Assembly: GCA_019509985.1 (NCBI GenBank)
Contig: JAEKLF010000038.1
Coordinates: 36,336 to 100,335 of the forward strand
DNA length: 64,000 nucleotides
Direction of reading: 5' to 3'
DNA from: Burkholderiales bacterium
Lineage (GTDB): Bacteria; Pseudomonadota; Gammaproteobacteria; Burkholderiales; Burkholderiaceae_C
A model generated the notes under the pieces. It saw only the letters and a list, made by a program, of their open reading frames with translations. It ran no database searches and had not been told where the DNA came from. Below, in pieces: positions 27,259-36,257 of the stretch. Made by a program: the position numbers and the translations under genes. How positions within the stretch are numbered: position 1 is the stretch's first letter; each line of letters starts with the position of its first letter.

Positions 27259-27498
27259 CGTGGGTACTCCTTGGGTTTCCCGGGACCAGTCGTCCCGGCG
27301 CAATCCCTAGTGCAAACCCCATGCCAGCTTCCAACGCCGTCATTTGCCCGCGATCTGCCCCAGTTCCGGGCTGTAACTCCGCGATCACGCGCCGGGTTTG
27401 GGCCGCATGCCTCGTCATGGCGCCTTCGACGACGCCGCTTGACCCTCACGCCACGTGAGGCTTCATCATCCGGCCCGTTGCCAAAACAAGACCCGGAC

Positions 27499-28242
27499 AT
27501 GGACTACACGGTGGGAGAACTGGCCAAGCGCGCAGGCCTGACGGTGCGCACGCTGCATCACTATGAAGAGCTCGGCCTGCTGCGTGCCTCGGGCCGCAGC
27601 GAGGCCGGCTACCGCCGCTACGGCGAGGCCGACGTGCTGCGCCTGCACCGCGTGCTGGCGCTGCGCGACGCCGGCCTGTCGCTGAAAGAGATCGGCCCGC
27701 TGCTGGACGGCGAAGCGCCCCAACCGCTGGCCGCCGTGCTGAAGGCCCAGATCGAGCAGATCGAGGCCCAGTTGCTGGCCCAGGAGACGCTCTTGCAGAC
27801 GCTGCGCAATGCCGCGAAGCGACTGGCCCTGCACGGAGACGGCGGCGACGCGATGCAGGTGCTGCTGGACGCGATGCAGATGCGGCGCGTGCACGAGCGC
27901 TGGTTCAGCCCCGAGCAGATGCGCGCGCTGCGCCAGCAGTGGGAGGCCCTGCCCGAGGCCGAGCGCGATGCCGTCGAGGCCGAGTGGCCGACCCTGATCC
28001 GCCAGGCACGCGAGGCGATGGACGCCGGGCGCGACCCCGCTGCACCCGAGGTCCAGGCGCTGGTGCGGCGCTGGCTGGTGCTGCAGAAGCAGTTCCTCGA
28101 AGTCGCGCCCGGCGTGAAGGACACGATGCAGCGCATGTACGCCGCGGAGCCCGAACTCGCCCGCCAGTCCGGCGTGACGCCCGAGCTGATCGCCTACCTG
28201 CGCCGCTCCAAAGAGACCCTGCCCCCGGAGGACAACCCATGA
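27499..28242 (+). CDS. MerR-family regulator with C-terminal TipAS-like domain
   Basis: 247 residues. The N-terminal MerR winged helix is canonical (YTVGELAKRAGLTVRTLHHYEELGLL, SEAGYRRYGEADVLRLHRVLALRDAG). A coiled-coil dimer helix follows near residues 75-110, then about 130 helical residues like the TipAS antibiotic-recognition domain (RWFSPEQMRALRQQW). The gene overlaps the following MFS transporter by four bases, so it most likely senses a drug-like compound and controls that exporter. Confidence 0.88.
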   Translation: MDYTVGELAKRAGLTVRTLHHYEELGLLRASGRSEAGYRRYGEADVLRLHRVLALRDAGLSLKEIGPLLDGEAPQPLAAVLKAQIEQIEAQLLAQETLLQTLRNAAKRLALHGDGGDAMQVLLDAMQMRRVHERWFSPEQMRALRQQWEALPEAERDAVEAEWPTLIRQAREAMDAGRDPAAPEVQALVRRWLVLQKQFLEVAPGVKDTMQRMYAAEPELARQSGVTPELIAYLRRSKETLPPEDNP

Positions 28243-29504
28243 GCACGCCCACCGCCCCCGACGCGCGCCGCGCGCTGTTCGCCAACACCAATTTCCGCTG
28301 GCTGCTCGGCGGCGGCCTGCTGTCCATGCTGGGCGATCAGTTCACGCTGCTGGCCCTGCCCTGGCTGGTGCTGACCTTGAGCAAGGACCCGCTCGTGCTC
28401 GGCACCGTGCTGGCGCTCGGGAGCCTGCCGCGCGCCATCTTCATCCTTGTCGGCGGCGCGCTGGTGGACCGCTATTCGCCAAAGCGCGTGCTGTGGCTGA
28501 CGAAGTGGATCAACACCGCACTGCTCGGCCTGCTCGCGGCGCTGGTGGCCGGCGGGCACATCACGCTGCCCGGCGTCTACGCGCTGACGCTGGCCATCGG
28601 CCTGGCCACCGCCTTCAGCTATCCGGCCGGCAGTGCCATCCTGCCGCAGACGGTGCCGGCCGCGTTGATCCAGCCGGCCAATGGCGTGCTGATGGGTGCG
28701 CGCCAGCTCGTGCTGCTGCTCGGGCCGGTGCTGGCGGGCCTGCTCGTCACCTCGGGCAGCGACCCGGCACTGGGCCGCACCGGCCTGGCCTGGGCCTTCG
28801 GCTTCGATGCGTTCAGCTTCGCCGTGTCGGCCTGGACGCTGTCGCGCGTGCAGGCCGCGCCGGCCGAGGCCAAGCCGGCGCAGCCGGTGCTCGGCGCCAT
28901 CGCCGAGGCGCTGCGCGCCTGCTGGCAGGATCGCGAACTGCGCGCGCTTTTCCTGTACTTCGCGGCCATCGCCTTCTTCGTCGGCGGGCCCATCCAGGTG
29001 GCGCTGCCGGTGCTGGCCAGTGAACGGCTGGCCGGCGGCGCCGCGGCGCTCGGCTTCATGCTCGCGGCCCACGGCCTCGGGGCGCTGGCCGGCATGGCGG
29101 TGTCGGGGCTGAAGCCACATTGGCGGCTGTCGACGCTGGGCGGCACGGTGCTGCTGATCGACAGCGTCGCCGGCGGCGTCTTCCTCGTCTTCGGCCACGT
29201 GCATGCCGCCTGGCAGGGTGCGCTGTTGCTGCTGCCGCTGGGCGCCCTGGGCGGCTTCGTGCAGGTGGCCGTGTTCAGCTGGCTGCAAAGGCGCATCCCG
29301 CCGGCGATGCTCGGCCGCAGCATGGCCCTCTTCATGTTCATCGTCATGGGCCTGGCGCCGCTCGCCTCGGCCGCCGCGGGCGCCGCACTGCGGGTGCTGG
29401 ACGTGAGCCGGCTCTTCACGGCCTCGGCGCTGTGCCTGCTGGCCGTGGTGGCGGTCGGCGCCGTGCTGACGCCGATCCGCGGCATCCGCTACGCGCAGGC
29501 CTGA
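28239..29504 (+). CDS. MFS transporter, probable drug exporter
   Basis: 421 residues with about 12 membrane helices. It begins FANTNFRWLLGGGLLSMLGDQFTLLALPWLVL, and the A-motif-like loop GGALVDRYSPKRVLW follows helix 2, typical of the MFS_3/enterobactin-exporter-like branch. Start codon overlaps the MerR stop (ATGA), so the pair is translationally coupled and the transporter is the likely regulated target. Convergent with the dctR-type gene. Confidence 0.88.
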   Translation: MSTPTAPDARRALFANTNFRWLLGGGLLSMLGDQFTLLALPWLVLTLSKDPLVLGTVLALGSLPRAIFILVGGALVDRYSPKRVLWLTKWINTALLGLLAALVAGGHITLPGVYALTLAIGLATAFSYPAGSAILPQTVPAALIQPANGVLMGARQLVLLLGPVLAGLLVTSGSDPALGRTGLAWAFGFDAFSFAVSAWTLSRVQAAPAEAKPAQPVLGAIAEALRACWQDRELRALFLYFAAIAFFVGGPIQVALPVLASERLAGGAAALGFMLAAHGLGALAGMAVSGLKPHWRLSTLGGTVLLIDSVAGGVFLVFGHVHAAWQGALLLLPLGALGGFVQVAVFSWLQRRIPPAMLGRSMALFMFIVMGLAPLASAAAGAALRVLDVSRLFTASALCLLAVVAVGAVLTPIRGIRYAQA

Positions 29505-29513
29505 ACGTGTCGC

Positions 29514-30119
29514 TCAGCGACCGGCCAGCAGCGTCGCCACCTCGGCCGCCGACCGCACACCCAGCTTGGCGAAGACGCGCGCGCGGTGGACCTCGACGGT
29601 GCGCACCGACACATGCAGCTCATCGGCGATGACCTTGTTGAGCTTGCCGGCCGCGACCCGGGTCATGACCTCGCGCTCGCGTTCGGTCAGGCTGGCCAGG
29701 CGGGCGTCGCGCTCCGCGGCCTGGGCGCCTTCGTTCTGCATGGCCGCGTCGACGGCGAGCGCCTGCTCGATGCGGTCGGCCAGTGCGTTGTCGCTGTAGG
29801 GCTTCTCGAGGAAGTCGAAGGCCCCCTTCTTCAGCGCCTCGACGACCATCGGGATGTCGCCATGGCCGGTCAGGAAGAGCACGGGGTTCTTCAGTCGGCG
29901 CGCCAGCAGTTCGTCGTGCAGCCGCGTGCCGGTCATGGGCTCCATGCGCACGTCGAGCAGGAAGACGCCGAGCGGCGCCGGCTCGCGGTCCAGCATGTCG
30001 AGCAGCGCCGGGCCGCTGTCAAAGGCGCGCACGACGAGGCCGCGCGAGCGCAGCAGGAAGGCGAGCGCGTCGCGCACGCCGGGGTCGTCGTCGACGAGAT
30101 GGACCACGGCGTCAGCCAT
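29514..30119 (-). CDS. dctR: FixJ/DctR-type response regulator
   Basis: 201 residues. Receiver domain: acidic DDD near residue 10, phospho-Asp in FLLDVRMEPMTG, Thr in LTGHGDIPM and Lys in LEKPYSD. C-terminal LuxR/FixJ helix-turn-helix: LASLTEREREVMTRVAAGKLNKVIADEL and RTVEVHRARVFAKLGVRS. The start overlaps the sensor kinase end by eight bases. Together with the adjacent TRAP operon this matches the DctS-DctR layout of Rhodobacter capsulatus, in which DctR activates dicarboxylate transport genes. The name rests on family and context. Confidence 0.88.
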   Translation of the reverse strand: MADAVVHLVDDDPGVRDALAFLLRSRGLVVRAFDSGPALLDMLDREPAPLGVFLLDVRMEPMTGTRLHDELLARRLKNPVLFLTGHGDIPMVVEALKKGAFDFLEKPYSDNALADRIEQALAVDAAMQNEGAQAAERDARLASLTEREREVMTRVAAGKLNKVIADELHVSVRTVEVHRARVFAKLGVRSAAEVATLLAGR

Positions 30120-32013
30120 GCACAACCTCCCGACTCAGCGGCAGGCTGAACGAGAACAACGCGCCGCCGCCGGCCGCCTCGCTCGCGTCGAGCACGCCCT
30201 GGTGGGCCTCGACGATGGAGCGGCAGATGGCCAGGCCCATGCCCATGCCGTCGGGCTTGGTGGAGTAGAAGGCCGCGCACAGCTGCTCGACGCGGCGGCC
30301 GCCCAGGCCGGGGCCGTTGTCCTGCACGTCGATGCGCACGAAGTCGCCGGCCACGCGGCTGCTGACGGCGATGCGCCGGCCGCCGTCCTTCGCCTGCAAC
30401 GCGTCGGCCGCGTTGCGCACGAGGTTGATGACGACCTGCTCGATCAGCACCGCGTCGGCCAGCACGGCCGGCACGCCGGCGGCGAGCGACAGCTCCAGCG
30501 CGACGCCGCGGCGCTGGCAGTCGCGCTGCAGCAGGTCCAGCGCCGCGGTGATGACCTCGTTGAGGTCGCAGCGCTCGTGGCGTGGCTCGCGCCGGGTCAG
30601 GAACTCGCGGATGCGGGCGACGATGCGGCCGGCGTGCGCGGCCTGCTGGCCCAGGCGCTGCAGCGCGCCGAGGACGAGCTCGTCCTGCACGCCCAGCTTG
30701 GCCAGCGAGTTGCTGATGCCGGCGCCGTAGCTGGCGATGGCGGTCAGCGGCTGGTTCAGCTCGTGGGCCAGCGTGGAGGCCACCTCGCCGAGCATGGTCA
30801 GGCGCGCGTTGTGGGCCAGCGTCTCGACCTGGCGGCGCTCGCGGTCTTCCAGGCGCTTGCGCTCGGTGATGTCGATGATGCTGCCCATCCAGCCGATCTG
30901 GCGGCCGCCGGCGTCCACCAGCGGCGACTCGAAGACCATCACGTCCAGCATGCGGCCCGACGAGTGCTGCCAGCGCGCCTCGTAGCCTTCGCGCGGCGCA
31001 TGGCCGGCGAGGTTGCGGCGGTTGCGCTCGGCCACTTCGGCCAGCGCGTCCGGCGGCCAGTAGGGCATGGGCGGCAGCAGGCCGACGAGCTGTTCGGCGC
31101 TCATGCCGACCATGTCGCAGAAGGTGCGGTTGACGTAGAGCAGGCGGCCGTCGAAGTCGCGGGCTCGCAGCGCGACGAGGGCCGAGTCCTCCATCGCGCG
31201 CCGCCACGCGGCCTCGGTGCGGCCGGCCACCTCGGCGCGCTGCACCTGGCGCATCTGGCGGCGCAGCAGCCAGCTCGCCACGGCGATCAGCGGCAGGAAG
31301 CCCGCCACCAGCACCCAGGCCAGCGGCCGGATGGCGTTGACGGCCGGGTCGCGCACGGTCAGCTCCAGCGCCGCGTCGGTCAGCGTCGCCTGGGCCAGCG
31401 GGCTGGCGCGCAACGGGCCGGTCAGCGCGACGCGGTAGCTCGGTTTCTCGCCCTGGGCCGCACGCAGCGGCGAATCGGTGGTCGACGCGATGACCTGGTC
31501 GGCGCTGTCCACTAGCTGCACGTCGTACTTGCGCGCCAGCCACCAGGGCACGCCGCGCTTGAGCAGCAGGGCCGGCGCGTAGCGCACGACGAGCACGCCG
31601 TCCGGCGCAACGCGGGCCGTCAGGTGCAGCGACAGGCCGTCCTCGTAGCGGTTGGCCTCGGACTCGGTCGGCACCTCGGCCAGCACGCGGTTGCGCGCAT
31701 CCAACCAGGTGACGGACTGCCAGAGCCGGCGCAGCCCGGCGTTGACCTCGGGATGGGCCGCCAGGGCGGCCTCGCTCGGCGCCTGGCCGGCCAGGCCGGC
31801 GGCGAGCTGGCGCAGATGGACCTGCTCGTCGTCGATGCGGTCGCGCAGCTGGGCCTCGGTGCTGAGGGCGTCGGAGATCAGCGTCTGGCGCTGCAACTCC
31901 TGCTCCTCGGCCTCGTTGCCGCGCACCCAGGCCAGCACGCCGAGCACGAACACCAGGGATAACCCGAGCGGCGCCAGCCACAGGCTGCGTGAAAGACGGT
32001 CGGGCAGGCTCAT
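30112..32013 (-). CDS. dctS: DctS-type PAS sensor histidine kinase
   Basis: 633 residues. An N-terminal membrane helix (LWLAPLGLSLVFVLGVLAWV), a periplasmic sensor of about 230 residues, and a second helix (LAWVLVAGFLPLIAVASWLL) lead into a PAS domain (residues about 275-395, LYVNRTFCDMVG). The transmitter has STLAHELNQPLTAIASYGAGI with the phosphoacceptor His, the N box VVINLVRNAADAL and G1 VQDNGPGLGG. Probably senses external C4-dicarboxylates and phosphorylates DctR. It is divergent from the TRAP operon across 108 bases. Confidence 0.88.
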   Translation of the reverse strand: MSLPDRLSRSLWLAPLGLSLVFVLGVLAWVRGNEAEEQELQRQTLISDALSTEAQLRDRIDDEQVHLRQLAAGLAGQAPSEAALAAHPEVNAGLRRLWQSVTWLDARNRVLAEVPTESEANRYEDGLSLHLTARVAPDGVLVVRYAPALLLKRGVPWWLARKYDVQLVDSADQVIASTTDSPLRAAQGEKPSYRVALTGPLRASPLAQATLTDAALELTVRDPAVNAIRPLAWVLVAGFLPLIAVASWLLRRQMRQVQRAEVAGRTEAAWRRAMEDSALVALRARDFDGRLLYVNRTFCDMVGMSAEQLVGLLPPMPYWPPDALAEVAERNRRNLAGHAPREGYEARWQHSSGRMLDVMVFESPLVDAGGRQIGWMGSIIDITERKRLEDRERRQVETLAHNARLTMLGEVASTLAHELNQPLTAIASYGAGISNSLAKLGVQDELVLGALQRLGQQAAHAGRIVARIREFLTRREPRHERCDLNEVITAALDLLQRDCQRRGVALELSLAAGVPAVLADAVLIEQVVINLVRNAADALQAKDGGRRIAVSSRVAGDFVRIDVQDNGPGLGGRRVEQLCAAFYSTKPDGMGMGLAICRSIVEAHQGVLDASEAAGGGALFSFSLPLSREVVHG

Positions 32014-32048
32014 GCGACGAGTCTAAGTAGCCACGCCCGTGACAGGAA

Positions 32049-32062
32049 TGTGGAACTCCACA
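32049..32062. promoter_or_regulatory. candidate DctR operator
   Basis: An inverted repeat TGTGGA-AC-TCCACA in the 108-base gap between divergent dctS and the first dctP gene. It is about 60 bases before the TRAP start, a place suited to an activator. A second GC-rich dyad (CCGGCG-GG-CGCCGG, about 32073-32086) lies downstream of it. Binding by DctR is inference. Confidence 0.4.
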
Positions 32063-32121
32063 ACTACCCCACGCCGGCGGGCGCCGGAAGAATGCCGAGC
32101 ATTATTCAAAGGAGACTCAGC

Positions 32122-33132
32122 ATGGCCATTGCGGCGCGCCGCCTGTTGCTTTCGGCTGCCCTGGCGCTGTGCGGCCTGGCCACGACCGGCGTGCAGGCCC
32201 AAGCACCCATCCTGATCAAGTTCAGCCATGTGGTGGCGACCGACACGCCCAAGGGCCGCGCGGCCCAGCGCTTCAAGGAACTGGCCGAGGCCGGCACCAA
32301 GGGACGCGTGAAGGTCGAGGTCTATCCCAACAGCCAGCTCTACAAGGACAAGGAAGAGCTGGAGGCGCTGCAGCTGGGCTCCGTGCAGATGCTGGCGCCG
32401 TCGCTGTCCAAGTTCGGCCCGCTGGGGGCCAAGCAGTTCGAGATCTTCGACCTGCCCTACATGTTCCGCACCGAGCAGCAGTTCGTCGACGTGACGACCG
32501 GCAAGATCGGCCAGCAGCTGATGGGTTCGCTGGAGAACAAGGGCATCAAGGGCCTGGCGTTCTGGAGCGGCGGCTTCCATGTGTTCTCGGCCAACAAGCC
32601 GCTGCTCAAGCCCGCCGACGTCAAGGGCCTGAAGATGCGCATCCCCAGCTCCAAGGTGCTGGAAGCCAGCCTGCGCCTGATGGGCGCGCTGCCGCAGACC
32701 ATGCCCTTCTCCGAGGTCTACCAGGCGCTGCAGACCGGCGTCGTCGACGGCACCGAGAACATCCTGTCCAGCTACACCTCGCAGAAGTACTACGAGGTGC
32801 AGAAGCACATCACGCTGACCAACCACACCCACACCGGCTACGCGGTCGTCATCAACCGCAAGTTCTGGGAGGGCCTGCCGGCCGACATCCAGGCCGCGCT
32901 GGCCGATGCGATGAAGCAGGCCACCGACTACGAGATGCACCTCGTCGCGCAGGAGAACCAGGACGCCCTGGCCGAGCTGCGCAAGAACCCCCGCGTGCAG
33001 GTGCACGACCTGACCGATGCCGAGCGCGAGGTCTGGCGCACCACGCTGTGGCCGGTGCACAAGGAAATGGAATCCCGCATCGGCGCCGGCCTGCTGAACC
33101 AGGTCTACCAAGCCACCGGCGCCGCCAAGTGA
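32122..33132 (+). CDS. dctP: TRAP transporter substrate-binding protein, first copy
   Basis: 336 residues with signal peptide (LLLSAALALCGLATTGVQAQ). Shows the DctP-family pattern IKFSHVVATDTPKGRAAQRFKELAE, the substrate-carboxylate Arg region GLKMRIPSSKVLEASLRLMGA, and QALQTGVVDGTEN. AAGGAG before the ATG at 32122 fixes the start. It captures a C4-dicarboxylate or related acid in the periplasm for the DctQM permease. A second, very similar DctP follows 44 bases later. Confidence 0.93.
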   Translation: MAIAARRLLLSAALALCGLATTGVQAQAPILIKFSHVVATDTPKGRAAQRFKELAEAGTKGRVKVEVYPNSQLYKDKEELEALQLGSVQMLAPSLSKFGPLGAKQFEIFDLPYMFRTEQQFVDVTTGKIGQQLMGSLENKGIKGLAFWSGGFHVFSANKPLLKPADVKGLKMRIPSSKVLEASLRLMGALPQTMPFSEVYQALQTGVVDGTENILSSYTSQKYYEVQKHITLTNHTHTGYAVVINRKFWEGLPADIQAALADAMKQATDYEMHLVAQENQDALAELRKNPRVQVHDLTDAEREVWRTTLWPVHKEMESRIGAGLLNQVYQATGAAK

Positions 33133-33176
33133 ACCGCCGCCAACCTCTTTCCCCACACAACACGGAGACATCACCC

Positions 33177-34202
33177 ATGAAGCTCTTCAGCCGCCGCACC
33201 AGCCTGGCCACCCTGGCTCTGGCCACCGCCGCCGCCCTCGCCCTGCCCTTCTCTGTGCAGGCCCAGGCGCCCATCGTCATCAAGTTCAGCCACGTCGTCG
33301 CCCCCGACACGCCCAAGGGCAAGGGCGCGCAGCGCTTCAAGGAGCTGGCCGAGCAGCGCACGGGCGGCAAGGTCAAGGTCGAGCTCTACCCCAACAGCCA
33401 GCTCTACAAGGACAAGGAAGAGATGGAAGCGCTGCAGCTGGGCTCGGTCCAGATGCTGGCCCCGTCGCTCGCCAAGTTCGGGCCGCTGGGCGTGAAGGAA
33501 TTCGAGGTCTTCGACCTGCCCTTCCTGTTCAAGGACACCGACGCCTTCCGCGCCGTCACCGACGGGCAGCTGGGCGCCGACCTGTTCAAGAAGCTCGAGC
33601 CCAAGGGCATCAAGGGCCTGGCCTACTGGGACAACGGCTTCCACATCATGAGCGCCAACAAGCCGCTGCACAACGTGGCGGACTTCAAGGGCATGAAGAT
33701 GCGCATCCAGTCCAGCAAGGTGCTGGACGCGCAGATGCGCGCCCTCGGTGCCATTCCGCAGGTCATGGCCTTCAGCGAGCTCTACCAGGCGCTGCAGACC
33801 GGCGTCGTCGACGGCACCGAAGGCGTGCCGAGCAACTTCTACACGCAGAAGATCTTCGAAGTGCAGAAGCACATGACGCTGTCCAACCACGGCCACCTGG
33901 CCTACGCGGTCATCGTCAACAAGAAGTTCTGGGACGGCCTGCCGGCCGACATCCGCACGCAGCTCGAAGGCGCCATCAAGGACGCCACAGTCTACGCCAA
34001 TGCCATCGCCAGCACCGAGAACGGCCGCGCGCTGGAAGGCATCAAGGCCAGCGGCAAGGTGACCATCTACACGCTGACGCCGGCCGAGACCAACGAGTGG
34101 AAGAAGGCGCTGATGCCCGTCCACAAGGAAATGGAATCGCGCGTCGGCAAGGCCACCATCGAAGCCGCCTACAAGACCGCCGGTTTCGTCGCGCCGAAAT
34201 AA
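33177..34202 (+). CDS. dctP: TRAP transporter substrate-binding protein, second copy
   Basis: 341 residues, signal peptide (LATAAALALPFSVQAQ). The mature sequence parallels the first copy almost throughout (FSHVVAPDTPKGKGAQRFKELAE, GMKMRIQSSKVLDAQMRALGA, QALQTGVVDGTEG), so it arose by tandem duplication. Differences lie around the ligand cleft (IPSS/IQSS and GALPQTM/GAIPQVM). A shared permease with two receptors would widen the substrate range. It is followed by an 88-base gap and then dctQ. Confidence 0.93.
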   Translation: MKLFSRRTSLATLALATAAALALPFSVQAQAPIVIKFSHVVAPDTPKGKGAQRFKELAEQRTGGKVKVELYPNSQLYKDKEEMEALQLGSVQMLAPSLAKFGPLGVKEFEVFDLPFLFKDTDAFRAVTDGQLGADLFKKLEPKGIKGLAYWDNGFHIMSANKPLHNVADFKGMKMRIQSSKVLDAQMRALGAIPQVMAFSELYQALQTGVVDGTEGVPSNFYTQKIFEVQKHMTLSNHGHLAYAVIVNKKFWDGLPADIRTQLEGAIKDATVYANAIASTENGRALEGIKASGKVTIYTLTPAETNEWKKALMPVHKEMESRVGKATIEAAYKTAGFVAPK

Positions 34203-34290
34203 GCTCATCCGAGATCGAAGCCCAGCCCCGACCGGCGTTGCCGGCCCGGGGCGCTGCCGGGCCAGGCCTTCAGGGGTCAGGAGAAAAACA

Positions 34291-34911
34291 ATGCTGAACA
34301 AAGTGCTTGATCATCTGGAGGAGTGGCTGATCTCCATCCTGATGGCGACGGCGACGCTGATCATCTTCTTCGCCGTGCTGCACCGCTATCTGGCCGGTGT
34401 GCCCTACATCCAGGACTACGCGCTGAAGCTCGACATGAGCTGGGCGCAGACCCTGTGCACCATTCTGTTCGTCTGGATGTGCAAGTTCGGCGCAGCCTAC
34501 GGCGTGCGCACCGGCATCCACGTCGGCGTGGACGTCGTCATCAACCGCATGGCGCCCAAGAACCGCAGCCGCTTCGTCATCTTCGGCCTGCTGGCCGGCG
34601 CCTTCTTCACCGGCGTCATCGCCGTGCTGGGCGCCGTCTTCGTCTGGAAGAACGGCGCCCACCATGCCTTCTTCGAACTGATCGGCCAGCCCACCGACGA
34701 CGTGCCCGAAGGCCCGACCGACCCCGACCTGGAGTGGCCGACCTGGATCATCTACCTGGCCATCCCGCTGGGCTCGGCGCTGATGTCCTACCGCTTCATG
34801 CAGGTCTGCGTCGCGTTCTGGAAGACCGGCGAGCTGCCCACGCACGACCACGCCCACGTCGAAGGCGTGGATGAACAGACGCCCCTGCAAGTCGAGGAGG
34901 CCAAGCCATGA
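34291..34911 (+). CDS. dctQ: TRAP transporter small permease subunit
   Basis: 206 residues, four membrane helices (first near 12-32: LISILMATATLIIFFAVLHRYL), with the conserved WAQTLCTILFVWMCKFGAAYGVR loop region. A periplasmic-side insertion rich in Pro/Asp (about 130-150) and an acidic C-terminus are typical of this branch. AGGAG upstream supports the ATG. Overlaps dctM by four bases (ATGA). Confidence 0.93.
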   Translation: MLNKVLDHLEEWLISILMATATLIIFFAVLHRYLAGVPYIQDYALKLDMSWAQTLCTILFVWMCKFGAAYGVRTGIHVGVDVVINRMAPKNRSRFVIFGLLAGAFFTGVIAVLGAVFVWKNGAHHAFFELIGQPTDDVPEGPTDPDLEWPTWIIYLAIPLGSALMSYRFMQVCVAFWKTGELPTHDHAHVEGVDEQTPLQVEEAKP

Positions 34912-36191
34912 ACGCCCTCATCATCTTCAGCCTGCTGCTGGTGCTGATGCTCACCGGCATGCCGATCTCGATCTCGCTCGGCCTGACGGTGCTGACCTTC
35001 ATCTTCACGATGACCGACGTGCCAGCCATGGAGGTGGCGCACAAGCTGTTCACCGGCATCGAGAAGTGGGAGATCATGGCCGTCCCCTTCTTCATCCTGG
35101 CCGGCAACTTCCTGACCCACGGGGGCGTCGCGCGGCGGATGATCAACTTCGCCACGTCGATGGTCGGCCACTTCCACGGCGGCCTGGCGTTGGCGTCCAT
35201 CCTGGCCTGCTCGATGTTCGCGCTGGTCTGCGGCTCGTCGGTCGCCACCGTCGTGGCCATCGGCTCCATCGTGCTGCCGGCCATGGTGGCCCATGGTTAC
35301 CCGATGCGCTTCGGTGCCGGCGTCATCATCACGGCCGGCTCGCTCGGCATCCTGATGCTGCCGTCGATCCCGAAGGTCATCTACGCGATCTCGACCAACA
35401 CCTCCATCGGCGCGCTGTTCGTCGCCGGCCTGCTGCCTGGCATCGTGCTGGCGCTGATGCTGGCCGCGGTGACCTGGTGGATTGCCCGCAAGAACAACTA
35501 TCCGCGCCTGGCGCGTGCCGGTTGGGGCGAGCGCCTCACGGCCTTCCGCAAGAGCTTCTGGGGCCTGCTGCTGGTCGTCATCATCGTCGGCGGCATCTGG
35601 TCGGGCGCCTTCACGGCGACCGAGGCCGCGGCGATGGCGGCGGTCTACTCGTTCTTCGTGTCCATCTTCGTCTACAAGGACCTGAAGATGAAGGACGTGC
35701 CCAAGGTGCTGAAGGACTCGGCCAACATGTCCGCGATGCTGCTCTACATCATCACGAACGCGGTGCTGTTCTCCTTCGTGCTGACCAACGAGAACCTGCC
35801 GCACCAGCTGGCCGACTGGCTGCTGTCGATGAATCTGGGCCAGAACGGCTTCCTGTTCGTCGTCAACCTGGTGCTGCTGGGCGCGGGCAACTTCATGGAC
35901 CCGTCGTCCATCATCCTGATCATGGCGCCGATCTTCTTCCCGGCCGCCATGCAGCTGGGCGTGAACCCGGTGCACTTCGGCATCCTGATCGACGTCAACA
36001 TGGAAGTGGGCCTGTGCCATCCGCCGGTGGGCCTGAACCTCTACGTGGCCTCGGGCATCTCCAAGCTCGGCATCACCGAGCTGACCAAGGCCGTCATGCC
36101 CTGGCTGCTGACGATGATCGTCTTCCTCATCATCGTCACCTACTGGCCGTGGCTGACGCTGATCGTGCCCAAGACCATGGGCATGCTCTGA
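34908..36191 (+). CDS. dctM: TRAP transporter large permease subunit
   Basis: 427 residues with about 12 membrane helices. Family signatures include PFFILAGNFLTHGGVARRMINFA, GSLGILMLPSIPKVIYAISTNTS and the C-terminal GLCHPPVGLNLYVASGISK. It forms the Na+-coupled transport channel with DctQ, fed by the two DctP proteins. Ends 17 bases before an intrinsic terminator, closing the operon. Confidence 0.95.
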   Translation: MNALIIFSLLLVLMLTGMPISISLGLTVLTFIFTMTDVPAMEVAHKLFTGIEKWEIMAVPFFILAGNFLTHGGVARRMINFATSMVGHFHGGLALASILACSMFALVCGSSVATVVAIGSIVLPAMVAHGYPMRFGAGVIITAGSLGILMLPSIPKVIYAISTNTSIGALFVAGLLPGIVLALMLAAVTWWIARKNNYPRLARAGWGERLTAFRKSFWGLLLVVIIVGGIWSGAFTATEAAAMAAVYSFFVSIFVYKDLKMKDVPKVLKDSANMSAMLLYIITNAVLFSFVLTNENLPHQLADWLLSMNLGQNGFLFVVNLVLLGAGNFMDPSSIILIMAPIFFPAAMQLGVNPVHFGILIDVNMEVGLCHPPVGLNLYVASGISKLGITELTKAVMPWLLTMIVFLIIVTYWPWLTLIVPKTMGML

Positions 36192-36208
36192 TGCTCGTCT
36201 GAGCGCTC

Positions 36209-36234
36209 AAGCCCGGCCTCGGCCGGGCTTTTTT
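36209..36234 (+). terminator. intrinsic terminator of the TRAP operon
   Basis: Arms AAGCCCGGCC (36209-36218) and GGCCGGGCTT (36221-36230), in practice a stem of eight to nine pairs with a short loop, directly followed by TTTT. Lies 18 bases after the dctM stop. Confidence 0.92.
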
Positions 36235-36257
36235 CTTCCACCCGACATCCCGCAGCC

